64,000 bases of DNA from Bugulina stolonifera (taxonomy: Eukaryota > Bryozoa > Gymnolaemata > Cheilostomatida > Bugulidae): contig OW285190.1 of assembly GCA_935421135.1 (NCBI GenBank), positions 17,866,501 to 17,930,500 on the forward strand, given 5' to 3'. Below the pieces are notes generated by a model. It ran no database searches. It was not told where the DNA came from and worked only from the letters and a program-made list of their open reading frames with translations. Made by a program: the position numbers and the translations under genes. This document shows, piece after piece, positions 36,601 through 49,461 of the stretch. Position 1 is the first letter of the stretch. The number at the start of each line of letters is the position of its first letter.

Positions 36601-39600
36601 GGTAGGTATATTATACCATATCTGGTAGGCATATTATACCACGTCTAGTAGGCATATTATACCACGTCTAGTAGCCATATTATACCACGTCTATTAGGCA
36701 TATTATACCATGTCTAGTAGGCATATTATACCATGTCTGGTAGGCATATTATACCACGTCTAGTAGGCATATTATACCACGTCTAGTAGCCATATTACAC
36801 CATGTCTGGTAGCCATACTATACCATGTCTGGTAGGCATATTATACCATGTCTAGTAGGCATATTATACCATGTCTGGTAGGCATACTATACCATGTCTG
36901 GTAGGCATATTATACCACGTCTATTAGGCATATTATACCATGTCTATTGGGCATATTATACCATGTCTATTAGGCATATTATACCATTTCTGGTAGGCAT
37001 ATTATACCATGTCTGGTAGGCATATTATACCATATCTGGTAGGCATATTATACCATGTCTGGTAGGCATATTATACCATGTCTGGTAGGCATACTATACC
37101 ATATCTGGTAGGCATATTATACCACGTCTAGTAGGCATATTATACCACGTCTATTAGGCATATTATACCACGTCTATTAGGCATATTATACCACGTCTAT
37201 TAGGCATATTATACCACGTCTATTAGGCATATTATACCAAGTCTAGTAGGCATATTATACCATGTCTGGTAGGTATATTATACCATATCTGGTAGGCATA
37301 TTATACCACGTCTAGTAGGCATATTATACCACGTCTAGTAGCCATATTATACCACGTCTATTAGGCATATTATACCATGTCTAGTAGGCATATTATAGCA
37401 CGTCTAGTAGGCATATTATACCACGTCTATTAGGCATATTATACCACGTCTATTAGGCATATTATACCATGTCTATTAGGCATATTATACCATGTCTGGT
37501 AGCCATACTATACCATGTCTGGTAGGCATATTATACCACGTCTATTAGGCATATTACACCATGTCTGGTAGGCATATTACACCATGTCTGGTAGCCATAT
37601 TATACCATGTCTGGTAGGCATATTATACCACGTCTATTAGGCATATTATACCATGTCTGGTAGGTATATTATACCAAGTCTATTAGGCATATTATACCAC
37701 GTCTATTAGGCATATTATACCACGTCTATTAGGCATATTATACCATGTCTGGTAGGTATATTATACCATATCTGGTAGGCATATTATACCACGTCTAGTA
37801 GGCATATTATACCACGTCTAGTAGCCATATTATACCACGTCTATTAGGCATATTATACCATGTCTAGTAGGCATATTATACCATGTCTGGTAGGCATATT
37901 ATACCACGTCTATTAGGCATATTATACCATGTCTGGTAGCCATACTATACCATGTCTGGTAGGCATATTATACCATGTCTGGTAGCCATATTATACCATG
38001 TCTAGTAGGCATATTATACCATGTCTATTAGGCATATTATACCATGTCTATTAGGCATATTATACCATGTCTATTAGGCATATTATACCATGTCTATTAG
38101 GCATATTATACCATGTCTATTAGGCATATTATACCATGTCTATTAGGCATATTATACCACGTCTATTAGGCATATTATACCACGTCTATTAGGCATATTA
38201 TATCACGTCTATTAGGCATATTATACCATTTCTGGTAGGCATATTATACCATGTCTAGTAGGTATATTATACCATGTCTAGTAGGCATATTATACCATAT
38301 CTAGTAGGTATATTATACCATATCTGGTAGGCATATTATACCACGTCTATTAGGCATATTATACCATGTCTATTAGGCATATTATACCACGTCTATTAGG
38401 CATATTATATCACGTCTATTAGGCATATTATACCACGTCTAGTAGGCATATTATACCATGTCTATTAGGCATGTTATACCATGTCTAGTAGGCATATTAT
38501 ATCACGTCTATTAGGCATATTATACCATGTCTGGTAGCCATACTATACCATGTCTGGTAGGCATATTATACCATGTCTGGTAGCCATACTATACCATGTC
38601 TAGTAGGCATATTATACCATGTCTAGTAGGCATATTATACCATGTCTATTAGGCATGTTATACCAGGTCTAGTAGGCATATTATACCATGTCTATTAGGC
38701 ATATTATACCATGTCTAGTAGGCATATTATACCAGGTCTATTAGGCATATTATACCACGTCTATTAGGCATATTATACCATGTCTGGTAGCCATACTATA
38801 CCATGTCTGGTAGGCATATTATACCATGTCTAGTAGGCATATTATACCATGTCTGGTAGGCATATTATACCATGTCTGGTAGGCATATTATACCACGTCT
38901 ATTAGGCATATTATACCACGTCTATTAGGCATATTATATCACGTCTATTAGGCATATTATACCATTTCTGGTAGGCATATTATACCACGTCTATTAGGCA
39001 TATTATACCATGTCTATTAGGCATATTATACCACGTCTATTAGGCATATTATACCATGTCTATTAGGCATGTTATACCATGTCTAGTAGGCATATTATAT
39101 CACGTCTATTAGGCATATTATACCATGTCTGGTAGCCATACTATACCATGTCTGGTAGGCATATTATACCATGTCTGGTAGCCATACTATACCATGTCTG
39201 GTAGGCATATTATACCACGTCTATTAGGCATATTATACCATGTCTGGTAGGTATATTATACCATATCTAGTAGGCATATTATACCACGTCTAGTAGCCAT
39301 ATTATACCACGTCTATTAGGCATATTATACCATGTCTAGTAGGCATATTATACCATGTCTGGTAGGCATATTATACCATGTCTGGTAGGCATATTATACC
39401 ACGTCTATTAGGCATATTATACCATGTCTGGTAGCCATACTATACCATGTCTGGTAGGCATATTATACCATGTCTGGTAGCCATATTATACCATGTCTAT
39501 TGGGCATATTACTCCATGTCTATTAGGCATATTATACCATGTCTATTAGGCATATTATACCATGTCTGGTAGCCATACTATACCATGTCTGGTAGCCATA

Positions 39601-42600
39601 TTATACCATGTCTGGTAGCCATACTATACCATGTCTGGTAGGCATATTATACCACGTCTATTAGGCATAATATACCATGTCTGGTAGGTATATTATACCA
39701 TATCTAGTAGGCATATTATACCACGTCTAGTAGCCATATTATACCACGTCTATTAGGCATATTATACCATGTCTAGTAGGCATATTATACCATGTCTGGT
39801 AGGCATATTATACCATGTCTGGTAGGCATATTATACCACGTCTATTAGGCATATTATACCAAGTCTAGTAGGTATATTATACCATGTCTGGTAGGCATAT
39901 TATACCATGTCTATTGGGCATATTATACCATGTCTATTAGGCATATTATACCACGTCTATTAGGCATATTATACCATGTCTGGTAGGCATATTATACCAT
40001 ATCTGGTAGGCATATTATACCATGTCTAGTAGGCATATTATACCATGTCTGGTAGGCATATTATACCATGTCTAGTAGGCATATTATACCATGTCTGGTA
40101 GGCATATTATACCACGTCTATTAGGCATATTATACCACGTCTATTAGGCATATTATACCATGTCTGGTAGCCATACTATACCATGTCTGGTAGCCATATT
40201 ATACCATATCTGGTAGGCATATTATACCATGTCTAGTAGGCATATTATACCATGTCTGGTAGGCATATTATACCATGTCTAGTAGGCATATTATACCATG
40301 TCTGGTAGGCATATTATACCACGTCTATTAGGCATATTATACCACGTCTATTAGGCATATTATACCATGTCTGGTAGCCATACTATACCATGTCTGGTAG
40401 GCATATTATACCATGTCTAGTAGGCATATTATACCATGTCTGGTAGGCATATTATACCATGTCTGGTAGGCATATTATACCACGTCTATTAGGCATATTA
40501 TACCACGTCTATTAGGCATATTATACCACGTCTAGTAGGCATATTATACCATGTCTGGTAGGCATATTATACCACGTCTATTAGGCATATTATACCATGT
40601 CTGGTAGCCATACTATACCATGTCTGGTAGCCATATTATACCATATCTGGTAGGCATATTATACCATGTCTAGTAGGCATATTATACCATGTCTGGTAGG
40701 CATATTATACCATGTCTAGTAGGCATATTATACCATGTCTGGTAGGCATATTATACCACGTCTATTAGGCATATTATACCATGTCTGGTAGCCATACTAT
40801 ACCATGTCTGGTAGCCATATTATACCATATCTGGTAGGCATATTATACCATGTCTAGTAGGCATATTATACCATGTCTGGTAGGCATATTATACCATGTC
40901 TGGTAGGCATATTATACCATGTCTAGTAGGCATATTATACCATGTCTAGTAGGCATATTATACCACGTCTATTAGGCATATTATACCACGTCTATTAGGC
41001 ATACTATACCATGTCTGGTAGGCATACTATACCATGTCTGGTAGCCATACTATACCATGTCTGGTAGCCATATTATACCATATCTGGTAGGCATATTATA
41101 CCATGTCTATTAGGCATATTATACCACGTCTATTAGGCATATTATACCATGTCTGGTAGCCATATTATACCATATCTGGTAGGCATATTATACCATGTCT
41201 AGTAGGCATATTATACCATGTCTGGTAGGCATATTATACCATGTCTGGTAGGCATATTATACCATGTCTAGTAGGCATATTATACCATGTCTAGTAGGCA
41301 TATTATACCACGTCTATTAGGCATATTATACCACGTCTATTAGGCATATTATACCATGTCTGGTAGCCATACTATACCATATCTGGTAGGCATATTATAC
41401 CATGTCTAGTAGGCATATTATACCATGTCTGGTAGGCATATTATACCATGTCTAGTAGGCATATTATACCATGTCTAGTAGGCATATTATACCACGTCTA
41501 TTAGGCATATTATACCACGTCTATTAGGCATATTATACCACGTCTATTAGGCATATTATACCAGGTCTAGTAGGCATATTATACCATGTCTGGTAGCCAT
41601 ACTATACCATGTCTGGTAGCCATATTATACCATATCTGGTAGGCATATTATACCATGTCTAGTAGGCATATTATACCATGTCTATTAGGCATATTATACC
41701 ATATCTGGTAGGCATATTATACCATGTCTATTAGGCATATTATACCATGTCTGGTAGGCATATTATACCATGTCTGGTAGCCATACTATACCATGTCTGG
41801 TAGGCATATTATACCATGTCTAGTAGGCATATTATACCACGTCTAGTAGGCATATTATACCAAGTCTAGTAGGCATATTATACCATATCTGGTAGGCATA
41901 TTATACCAAGTCTAGTAGGCATATTATACCATGTCTAGTAGGCATATTATACCATGTCTAGTAGGCATATTATACCACGTCTAGTAGGCATATTATACCA
42001 AGTCTAGTAGGCATATTATACCATATCTGGTAGGCATATTATACCAAGTCTAGTAGGCATATTATACCATGTCTAGTAGGCATATTATACCACGTCTGGT
42101 CGGCATATTATACCATGTCTATTAGGCATATTATACCATGTCTATTAGGCATATTATACCATATCTGGTAGGCATATTATACCATATCTGGTAGGCATAT
42201 TATACCAAGTCTAGTAGGCATATTATACTATGTATAGTAGGCATATTATACCAGGTCTAATAGGCATATTATACCATATCTGGTAGGCATATTATACCAT
42301 ATCTGGTAGGCATATTATACCAAGTCTAGTAGGCATATTATACCAAGTCTAGTAGGCATATTATACCATGTCTAGTAGGCATATTATACCATGTCTGGTA
42401 GGCATACTATACCATGTCTATTAGGCATATTATACCATGTCTATTAGGCATATTATACCACGTCTAGTAGGCATATTATACCATATCTGGTAGGCATATT
42501 ATACCAAGTCTAGTAGGCATATTATACCATGTCTAGTAGGCATATTATACCATATCTGGTAGGCATATTATACCAAGTCTAGTAGGCATATTATACCATG

Positions 42601-44903
42601 TCTAGTAGGCATATTATACCATGTCTAGTAGGCATATTATACCATGTCTATTAGGCATATTATACCATGTCTATTAGGCATATTATACCATATCTGGTAG
42701 GCATATTATACCAAGTCTAGTAGGCATATTATACCATGTCTAGTAGGCATATTATACCATATCTGGTAGGCATATTATACCAAGTCTAGTAGGCATATTA
42801 TACCATGTCTGGTAGGCATATTATACCATATCTAGTAGGCATATTATACCATGTCTATTAGGCATATTATACCATGTCTAGTAGGCATATTACACCATGT
42901 ATAGTAGGCATATTATACCAGGTCTAGTAGGCATATTATACCATGTCTATTAGGCATATTATACCATATCTGGTAGGCATATTATACCATATCTGGTAGG
43001 CATATTATACCAAGTCTAGTAGGCATATTATACCAAGTCTAGTAGGCATATTATACCATGTCTAGTAGGCATATTATACCATGTCTAGTAGGCATATTAC
43101 ACCATGTATAGTAGGCATATTATACCAGGTCTAGTAGGCATATTATACCATGTCTATTAGGCATATTATACCATATCTGGTAGGCATATTATACCATATC
43201 TGGTAGGCATATTATACCAAGTCTAGTAGGCATATTATACTATGTATAGTAGGCATATTATACCAGGTCTAATAGGCATATTATACCATATCTGGTAGGC
43301 ATATTATACCATATCTGGTAGGCATATTATACCAAGTCTAGTAGGCATATTATACCATATCTGGTAGGCATATTATACCATGTCTAGTAGGCATATTATA
43401 CCATATCTGGTAGGCATATTATACCAAGTCTAGTAGGCATATTATACCATGTCTAGTAGGCATATTATACTATGTATAGTAGGCATATTATACCAGGTCT
43501 AATAGGCATATTATACCATATCTGGTAGGCATATTATACCATATCTGGTAGGCATATTATACCAAGTCTAGTAGGCATATTATACCATATCTGGTAGGCA
43601 TATTATACCATATCTGGTAGGCATATTATACCAAGTCTAGTAGGCATATTATACCATATCTGGTAGGCATATTATACCAAGTCTAGTAGGCATATTATAC
43701 CATGTCTAGTAGGCATATTATACCATGTCTAGTAGGCATATTATACCATGTCTAGTAGGCATATTATACCATGTATAGTAGGCATATTATACCATTTCTG
43801 TTAAGCACACTACACTATATCTGGAATGAGCTTTGAAATACACTACCACTTGAAAACAGTGTGCCAAAGCAGAACTTTAATGGAATGTTCAGTTGCAACT
43901 CCCAAGGCACAATAGTTATAGCCTGGGTGTATACTGAATGTGACAAAACGTAATGTAGGCTAAATGTTGCCTTGGATGAGGTCAGTTAAGTTCAGGTCAT
44001 TGTTACACACAGGTTATGCTGTTTCCGTCGTCATCCAAACGACAGCGTTAACTGGTGGCGGAGGTCTAGTCTGTATATCTACCGATATGTCTAAGTCTGT
44101 AAATGGCAGTGGTTGGCAGAAAGGACCAATCATGGCAGCTGTGAGATTTCACTTGAGAGGTGTCATACCAGTCGTAAGAGGAGTTGTCAGCCAACACTGG
44201 TCACAACTGGATAACCAGGCCATGGAGTGTGCCATGTGCAGTGCTCCATTCAAATCTCTGGTGAGTAAAGCAGCATTCAAGTACCTATGAACATCTACCA
44301 TGTGTGTACATCTACCATGTGTGTACATCTACCATGTGTGTACATCTACCATATGTGTACATCTACCATATGTGAACATCTACCATATGTGTACATCTAC
44401 CATGTGTGTACATCTACCATGTGTGTACATCTACCATGTGTGTACATCTACCATATGTGTACATCAAAAAACCCAAACCATTGGTGAACAGCGCAGACAG
44501 GCAATCAATTCAGTGAGCTGCCTTGGTCCTGTGCCCTCTGGTTTATTATTCAATTGTAATGTTATGTTGTTTGTGTCATTAATGTTACATAATATATCTT
44601 AATTTGTTACAGATAACTTTTTATGGGAAGAATGAGTGCCCATCAATCGCCTGGAAAAAGATTTATCATGGGTATGCCATGTCTCCATATTATTCCAACG
44701 ACTCTTACATGTATTTCAAAGAACCAACAAGCCCCATCTGTGTGGATAAAGAGCCAAATAGAGCTCATCAGAGAATTGAATTTGGCCTATCTGCAGAATA
44801 TGGTTTCGTGAAATTATATGCAGGGCCACCATTTTCAACACCTCATGAGTCTAGCAATTCAATTTTAGTTGAATGTGTTGTCTGTGGAAAGCGCCATGAG
44901 TAG
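33601..44903 (+). CDS. Membrane-anchored short-chain collagen C4-like protein, copy 1
   Basis: Five exons: 33601-33804, 34493-34565, 34756-34830, 44013-44260, 44613-44903; 296 residues, phases 0,1,1,0 all consistent. Residues 12-31 (ILTYISYLCMAVVTYLLI) are one membrane helix after a charged start (MEEKRENRY), so a type II orientation with the C-terminus outside is likely. Exons 3-5 encode the non-collagen C-terminal domain known from sponge short-chain collagen C4 and similar invertebrate proteins: VVYTRWGKAGC, GGGGLVCIS, ECAMCSAP, FYGKNECPS, PICVDKEP and ECVVCGK. No Gly-X-Y collagen repeat is present in the model. The role is probably extracellular matrix or cell surface, by family only. The exon 2 donor (AATG|GTGGGT) is weak; read-through would stop soon after and give a short membrane form. 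An in-frame ATG at 33556 could add 15 residues. Intron 3 is 9.2 kb of 23-bp minisatellite. Confidence 0.8.
34831..43823 (+). repeat. Giant 23-bp intronic minisatellite, 390 units
   Basis: The unit is GTAGGCATATTATACCATGTCTA and variants, differing mainly at [CT]T[AG]GTAGG versus CTATTAGG, GGCAT versus GCCAT, and CATGTC versus CACGTC. From the first base after the exon 3 donor (34831) to the equivalent base of the last recognisable unit (43801) is 8,970 bp, exactly 390 x 23. One further degenerate unit follows. Checks at units 100, 200 and 300 fall in register, so net indels are zero. The first unit is the splice donor itself (CTG|GTAAGCATG). Stops occur in every frame, so it is not coding. 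Confidence 0.97.
44291..44465 (+). repeat. 17-bp repeat in intron 4, 10 copies (copy 1)
   Basis: Ten units of ACATCTACCAT[GA]TGTGT start just after the exon 4 region. The matching intron at 57891-57915 has one unit. Short frames across it are artefacts. Confidence 0.95.
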
Positions 44904-45507
44904 TTTACTGGTATTTGGTTGGTTGTGAGTAGTTCACTAGTATTTGATTGGTTGTGAGTAGTTTAGTAGTATTTGATTGGTTGTGAGTAGTTTAGTAGTA
45001 TTTGATTGGTTGTGAGTAGTTTACTAGTATTTGATTGGTTGTGAGTAGTTTAGTAGTATTTGATTGGTTGTGAGTAGTTTAGTAGTATTTGATTGGTTGT
45101 GAATAGTTTAGTAGTATTTGATTGGTTGGGAGTAGTTTAGTAGTATTTTATTGGTTGTGAGTAGTTTAGTAGCATTTGATTGGTTGTGAGTAGTTTAGTA
45201 GTATTTGATTGGTTGTGAGTAGTTTACTAGTATTTGATTGGTTGTGAGTAGTTTAGTAGTATTTGATTGGTTGTGAGTAGTTTACTAGTATTTGATTGGT
45301 TGTGAGTAGTTTAGTAGTATTTGATTGGTTGTGAGTAGTTTACTAGTATTTGATTGGTTGTGAGTAGTTGACTAGTATTTGATTGGTTGTGAGTAGTTTA
45401 GTAGTATTTGATTGGTTGTGAGTAGTTCACTAGCATTTGATTGGTTGTGAGTAGTTTAGTAGTATTTTATTGGTTGTGAGTAGTTTACTAGTATTTGATG
45501 GGTTATG
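44898..45507 (+). repeat. 29-bp repeat starting at the stop codon, 21 copies
   Basis: The unit is GAGTAGTTTAGTAGTATTTG plus ATTGGTTGT. The first unit starts with the last sense codon and the TAG stop of copy 1 (44898-44903). The 21st starts at 45478, exactly 20 x 29 bp on, so there is no net indel. Most units carry TGATTGGTT, which matches an inverted CCAAT box. The second gene copy has only one unit. AATAAA lies at 45614-45619. Confidence 0.95.
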
Positions 45508-46182
45508 AAACTTTTTGTTTCCTTGCGGAACTTAATTTTTCATCAACATGTCAAGAAAACTTTTTATTCTACATGATGCAGTAACATTTCATTTATAATG
45601 GCTGCGTCATCTAAATAAATATACTTCATGTTGCTGCTATTTATTGAATAAATAAATTTATATAAAACAGCTGAATATTAGCTTGACAATAACTGACAAA
45701 AATATACATTATGTCATAAAACCACTTCTAGATACAAAAATATACAAATAAATATTTAAATGGGTACTTACTTCACGAGTATGTGTACTTACTCCACATG
45801 TCTGTGTACTTGTACTGGATTCCTCCAGAAAGGCTTTGGTAGTCAACGGGTGTAACATTTATGAACTGTATATTGGTGCCACACCGTGGCACTTTATTGC
45901 GCCTCTTGCTCTAAAATTACATGTATAAGTTAAAAGTTTGCCAACAACACTTCAATGTTAAGACATAAAGCAATATTAAAAGTACAATGGATTATACACA
46001 TGAAATGACACAGATAAAAGTAATACAGGTACTTACATGTACATTAAAACATAGACACAGTTAGTTTACCCAACCACATGGTATGAAACACAGTACTCTA
46101 CTGCTTAAAGCCAGCTTTCCCAGATACATGCTGGGCCAAGCACAGCTAGCCAGTTGGTCAGGCTATATAACCTGACACAGTA
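45508..46182. other. 3' flank of copy 1 and duplication junction
   Basis: Homology with the 3' flank of the second C4-like gene ends near 45770. Homology with the region upstream of gene 6 exon 2 begins near 46380. Between them are unique sequence and TACTTACTCCAC repeats. No gene seen. Confidence 0.5.
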
Positions 46183-46400
46183 CTTACTCCACGAGTATGT
46201 GTACTTACTCCACATGTGTGTGTACTTACTCCACATGTGTGTGTACTTACTCCACATGTGTGTGTACTTACTCCACGAGTATGTGTACTTACTCCACATG
46301 TGTGTGTGTACTTACTCCACGTGTATGTGTACTTACTCCACGTGTGTGTGTACTTACTCCACGTGTGTGTGTACTTACTCCACGTGTGTGTGTACTTACT
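46183..46400. repeat. 21-bp repeat at the duplication junction, about 10 copies
   Basis: Unit GTACTTACTCCACATGTGTGT with CACGAGTAT and CACGTGTGT variants. A shorter related stretch lies at 45766-45815. The 21-bp unit keeps long frames open on both strands; these are not genes. Confidence 0.9.
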
Positions 46401-46577
46401 CCACATGTATGCTATCTTATAACATACTTGCACAGAACATGAAACAAATGCATATTTACAGCAAAATATATTGACATTGTATTTCTGTATGTACAAGCAT
46501 ATAATATACATTGTACATTAACCTTCATTCATTCTATCATCCCATTAATACATGTATTTACACAGACTCACTACTAG

Positions 46578-46793
46578 GGGAGGATAACTACGACTCACTG
46601 CTAGGAGGGGATAACTACGACTCACTGCTAGGAGAAGATAACTATGACTCACTGCTAGGAGAGGATAACTACGACTCACTGCTAGGAGAGGATAACTACG
46701 ACTCACTACTAGGAGAAGATAACTACGACTCACTGCCAGGAAAGGATAACTATGACTCGCTGCTAGGAGAGAATAACTATGACTCACTGCTAG
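46578..46793 (+). repeat. 27-bp coding repeat, 8 copies, acceptor-straddling
   Basis: Eight 27-bp units end [TC]TGCTAG, ACTACTAG or TGCCAG and start GAG; 8 x 27 = 216 bp exactly. The preceding intron end GACTCACTACTAG is a partial unit containing the splice acceptor. Gene 6 itself has two units. Confidence 0.95.
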
Positions 46794-47413
46794 GAGACAT
46801 CTCTTGTTTATACCCAGACTTAGATGGGTGTGAAGAAGATGGTCAAACACTCGGAGGAGGAGGTAAATCAGATCACCATAAGCTAACAACTGTGGGTGGA
46901 TGCCAGTAGTTGGTGCACCAAGCAACAAATTCAACATCAAATAATACAAATTTGTGAATTATAATATTGTGGTTGTAGTTTAGTTATAAAGATATGATAA
47001 AAACCAAAAAAGGGTCAGAGTTTACGACAACCAGGAGTGCGTACCAACTAGAAACTTTCTCACTGCCTGTAAGAACCCTAAGAGATGGGATCCGCACTGC
47101 TGGGTGAATTGACAGTGTGATAGAATACTGGAAGAGTTCGTAACAGGGTACTGGGATAACTACTGGGCTCGAAGACCAGTGAGTGTACTTCCTAAACCAG
47201 AAGAGAAGAAAGTTAGTAAAACCAAGAGAACATAATTTATCTACCTCCCTGAGATACGAGCCAGTAGATTATAAGATGTTTGTAATAACAGAAGATGTAG
47301 GTGATGAAGAGGCTTATATTAACTGTTTCTCTGACTTCTGGGAGTTGAGAACATTAGTTGGACAAGAGAAAGTTGAGAATGGAGACTGGATCAGTGAGTC
47401 AGCAGATTGGTGA
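46578..47413 (+). pseudogene. Pseudogene copy of cluster gene 6
   Basis: Exon 2 is present and in phase (46578-46862), with eight NYDSLLGE-type repeats instead of two. Exon 1 is missing. About 150 bp covering the exon 3 acceptor and the start of exon 3 are deleted near 47000. The rest of exon 3 is clear (VRVYDNQECVPTR, CKNPKRWDPHCWVN) but has a stop right after CWVN and a frame break near the IYLP motif. It is the left part of the second segmental copy. Exon 2 could still be spliced to something else, but the gene as such is dead. Confidence 0.85.
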
Positions 47414-48704
47414 ATCAGTAGATTGGTGAGTCAGAGAATTGACGTCAGTTGATTGGTGAGTCGGTGAATCGGAGGGTCAGCCAATAACTATGTGGTGTAT
47501 ATGAACTAATGAATCAACCAAGCAAACGCAAACATTGAAAAGGAAAAGAAATAATAGAAAATACAGACTAAGCAAGTAAAAATCCGATCAACATTTTATA
47601 CTGCACAAGACGCGACAAAATTTTCCAAATGCAAACTAATGCACCCTAATAAACTGCAGTGAAAATCATTGTATGATAGTAAAATGGTGAAGGGGTTGTA
47701 TTTAGATTTAGTACTATAAAAGTCTATGATGCAAATGTAGCAGGGTTGCCTGCTCATATCCCTAGTATACTTAGAAAGGGGTGGTGCAAGGACTAACAGA
47801 GCAGTAGGGTGTTGGATTTTGGGATTATTAAAATACCTACATGCATGGCACTCAACCATGTTGTATAATATAGGGAGCCATAAGAATAAGCTCATATTAT
47901 GTCCGCAGATGTTGTAGACAGTTAGAGATAATATACAATTTTAGTGAATTATGGATTGCACCTTAGCAACACTTGTCCCCTAATCTGAATTATGTTATAC
48001 ACACTATGCACATGTATGTTCTATTAAGAAATAAGCTCTTAGCATATCTTAGAAACGGTGTAAGACATACAAGTGATATATTTATAAAGTTGAAACAAAA
48101 ACCAATGAACATGTCCCATATTATATTAATTGAAACTAAACTAAATACTGACACTGTTATTCGATTATCTTTATATGTTTACTAATGCTTATGGTAGACA
48201 TAAGAAACAAGAAGTAATTTCATCCTGAGCAAACAACAAGAATAAAGTTGTCAATATACAGCCATTAAGTGATTGCAGCACAATTACATAACATATAGGT
48301 TGTTCGTATTTGTATATGCATGTAGACTCTAGAGCAGTGTTCGAAGTGTGGTTATACGGGAGTATACAGCGTGTGCCCACCTCAACCTTAGTGAGCACAC
48401 AGGCGTGTACCCTCATGTGAGCACTAGCGGTGGAAATGTCAAGACTTCTTTCAATAGTAGTCGACCTAATCTGCTTTCATCCTCAGCCCATTAGTACATT
48501 GGCTAGTCAGCTAGTTGTTTTAGTAAAGGTATAGCACCCATACATATTATAGTAGCAATAAGACTTGATAACTCCACGCAGTAATAAGAGATGATAACTC
48601 CGTGTAGAAGAGGTGATTAACATAGCTGTTTGACTTGGTAATGTAATGACCAATGAATTGCTACTTTTTGTGGACTCATTCCAACAAGCAGTGTAAATAA
48701 ATAT

Positions 48705-49368
48705 TGTGATGGTACGCCAAGTCGTATCTTACATCTGACACTCGTTATTGTGTGCATACATGTATATATCTGCTTGTACTTTACTCTTATATTGTTGTAT
48801 ATGATTATATGATTATATCTAAGTCTTTTTAATGCCTTTTATACCCATGTACAGAGGCCCGACCTCTCAGAATCCATTGATATTCATTTTGTACATGAAT
48901 TGGACCATTATAAGCAACTTTTGTAGAACCCGACCTATTTTGGGTCGGCCGTCGGGCTTCCGGCGGCCATCTTGTTGCGCAACTTCCGGACGACCACACG
49001 TCGTCTTTTCCTGACGTCACGTCGGCCGGAAGTCCTTATACTATATAAAGGGCACTGTTTTACTGTTCATTGTCTCAGTCTACACTTGGCTTTCAATAAA
49101 GACACATCTATACTTGATACAGAGACTTTCACTTCCTTTTGTCAGGTCATTCGCTTAGCGAACCGCCTACTAGGTCGGATCACTCTCTTTCATTGTATAG
49201 TCTGAAGGTCAGACTTGGGACCAGATGGGTCGTCTTTGGTAGTTCTTGGGCTACTGAGACCGCTCGATCTTTCATGTAATGCGAAGTCCTATTACCACTC
49301 ATAGGCACTTCATTTCTGGGTCGATAGTCGTCCAAGGACGACCGCACCAAATCACAGAAACCATTACA
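48705..49368 (+). mobile_element. Solo LTR, 664 bp
   Basis: The ends are TGTGATGG and CCATTACA, flanked by ATAT on both sides (48701-48704, 49369-49372). Unit 1 shows the empty site (AAATAAATATTTGT). It holds a TATATAAAG box (49042-49050) and an AATAAA (49095-49100) in the order expected for U3-R-U5. No internal retroelement region adjoins. A longer relative lies inverted at 50453-51260. Confidence 0.85.
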
Positions 49369-49461
49369 ATATTTGTAATAGTCTTGTACTTATATGTGAG
49401 AGAGTTGATGCCAATTCACAAGGTTGGTTGGAATGTCAGGTGTTTGTTTTGAATGTCATAC

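Larger units (their letters stand above)
30386..45770 (+). repeat. Segmental duplication, unit 1 (C4-gene block)
   Basis: From GTAGAAGAAGAGGTGATTA on, this block matches 48601-58610 in order: the AAGTC-rich element, the 49-bp repeat, the C4-like gene and its 3' flank. Differences are mainly minisatellite lengths here and transposon insertions there. Together with the gene 6 segment (about 19800-21775 versus 46380-48335), the whole duplicated unit began near 19.8 kb. Confidence 0.85.

Noticed and set aside
34831..43823. CRISPR-like array
   Set aside because: Units are contiguous 23-bp repeats with no spacers, inside a eukaryotic intron.
44287..44602. Two plus-strand frames with CVHLP-type repeats
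   Set aside because: Products of the 17-bp repeat in intron 4 of the C4-like gene.
46105..46511. Several repetitive frames on both strands
   Set aside because: They arise from the stop-poor 21-bp repeat and overlap each other in conflicting frames.
46380..47420. Functional second copy of gene 6
   Set aside because: Missing exon 1, deleted exon 3 acceptor, an in-frame stop after the CW motif and a later frame break.
48829..49205. Short frames in the solo LTR, also mirrored at 50648-51112
   Set aside because: They lie in LTR promoter and leader sequence and are conserved only because the two LTRs are related.
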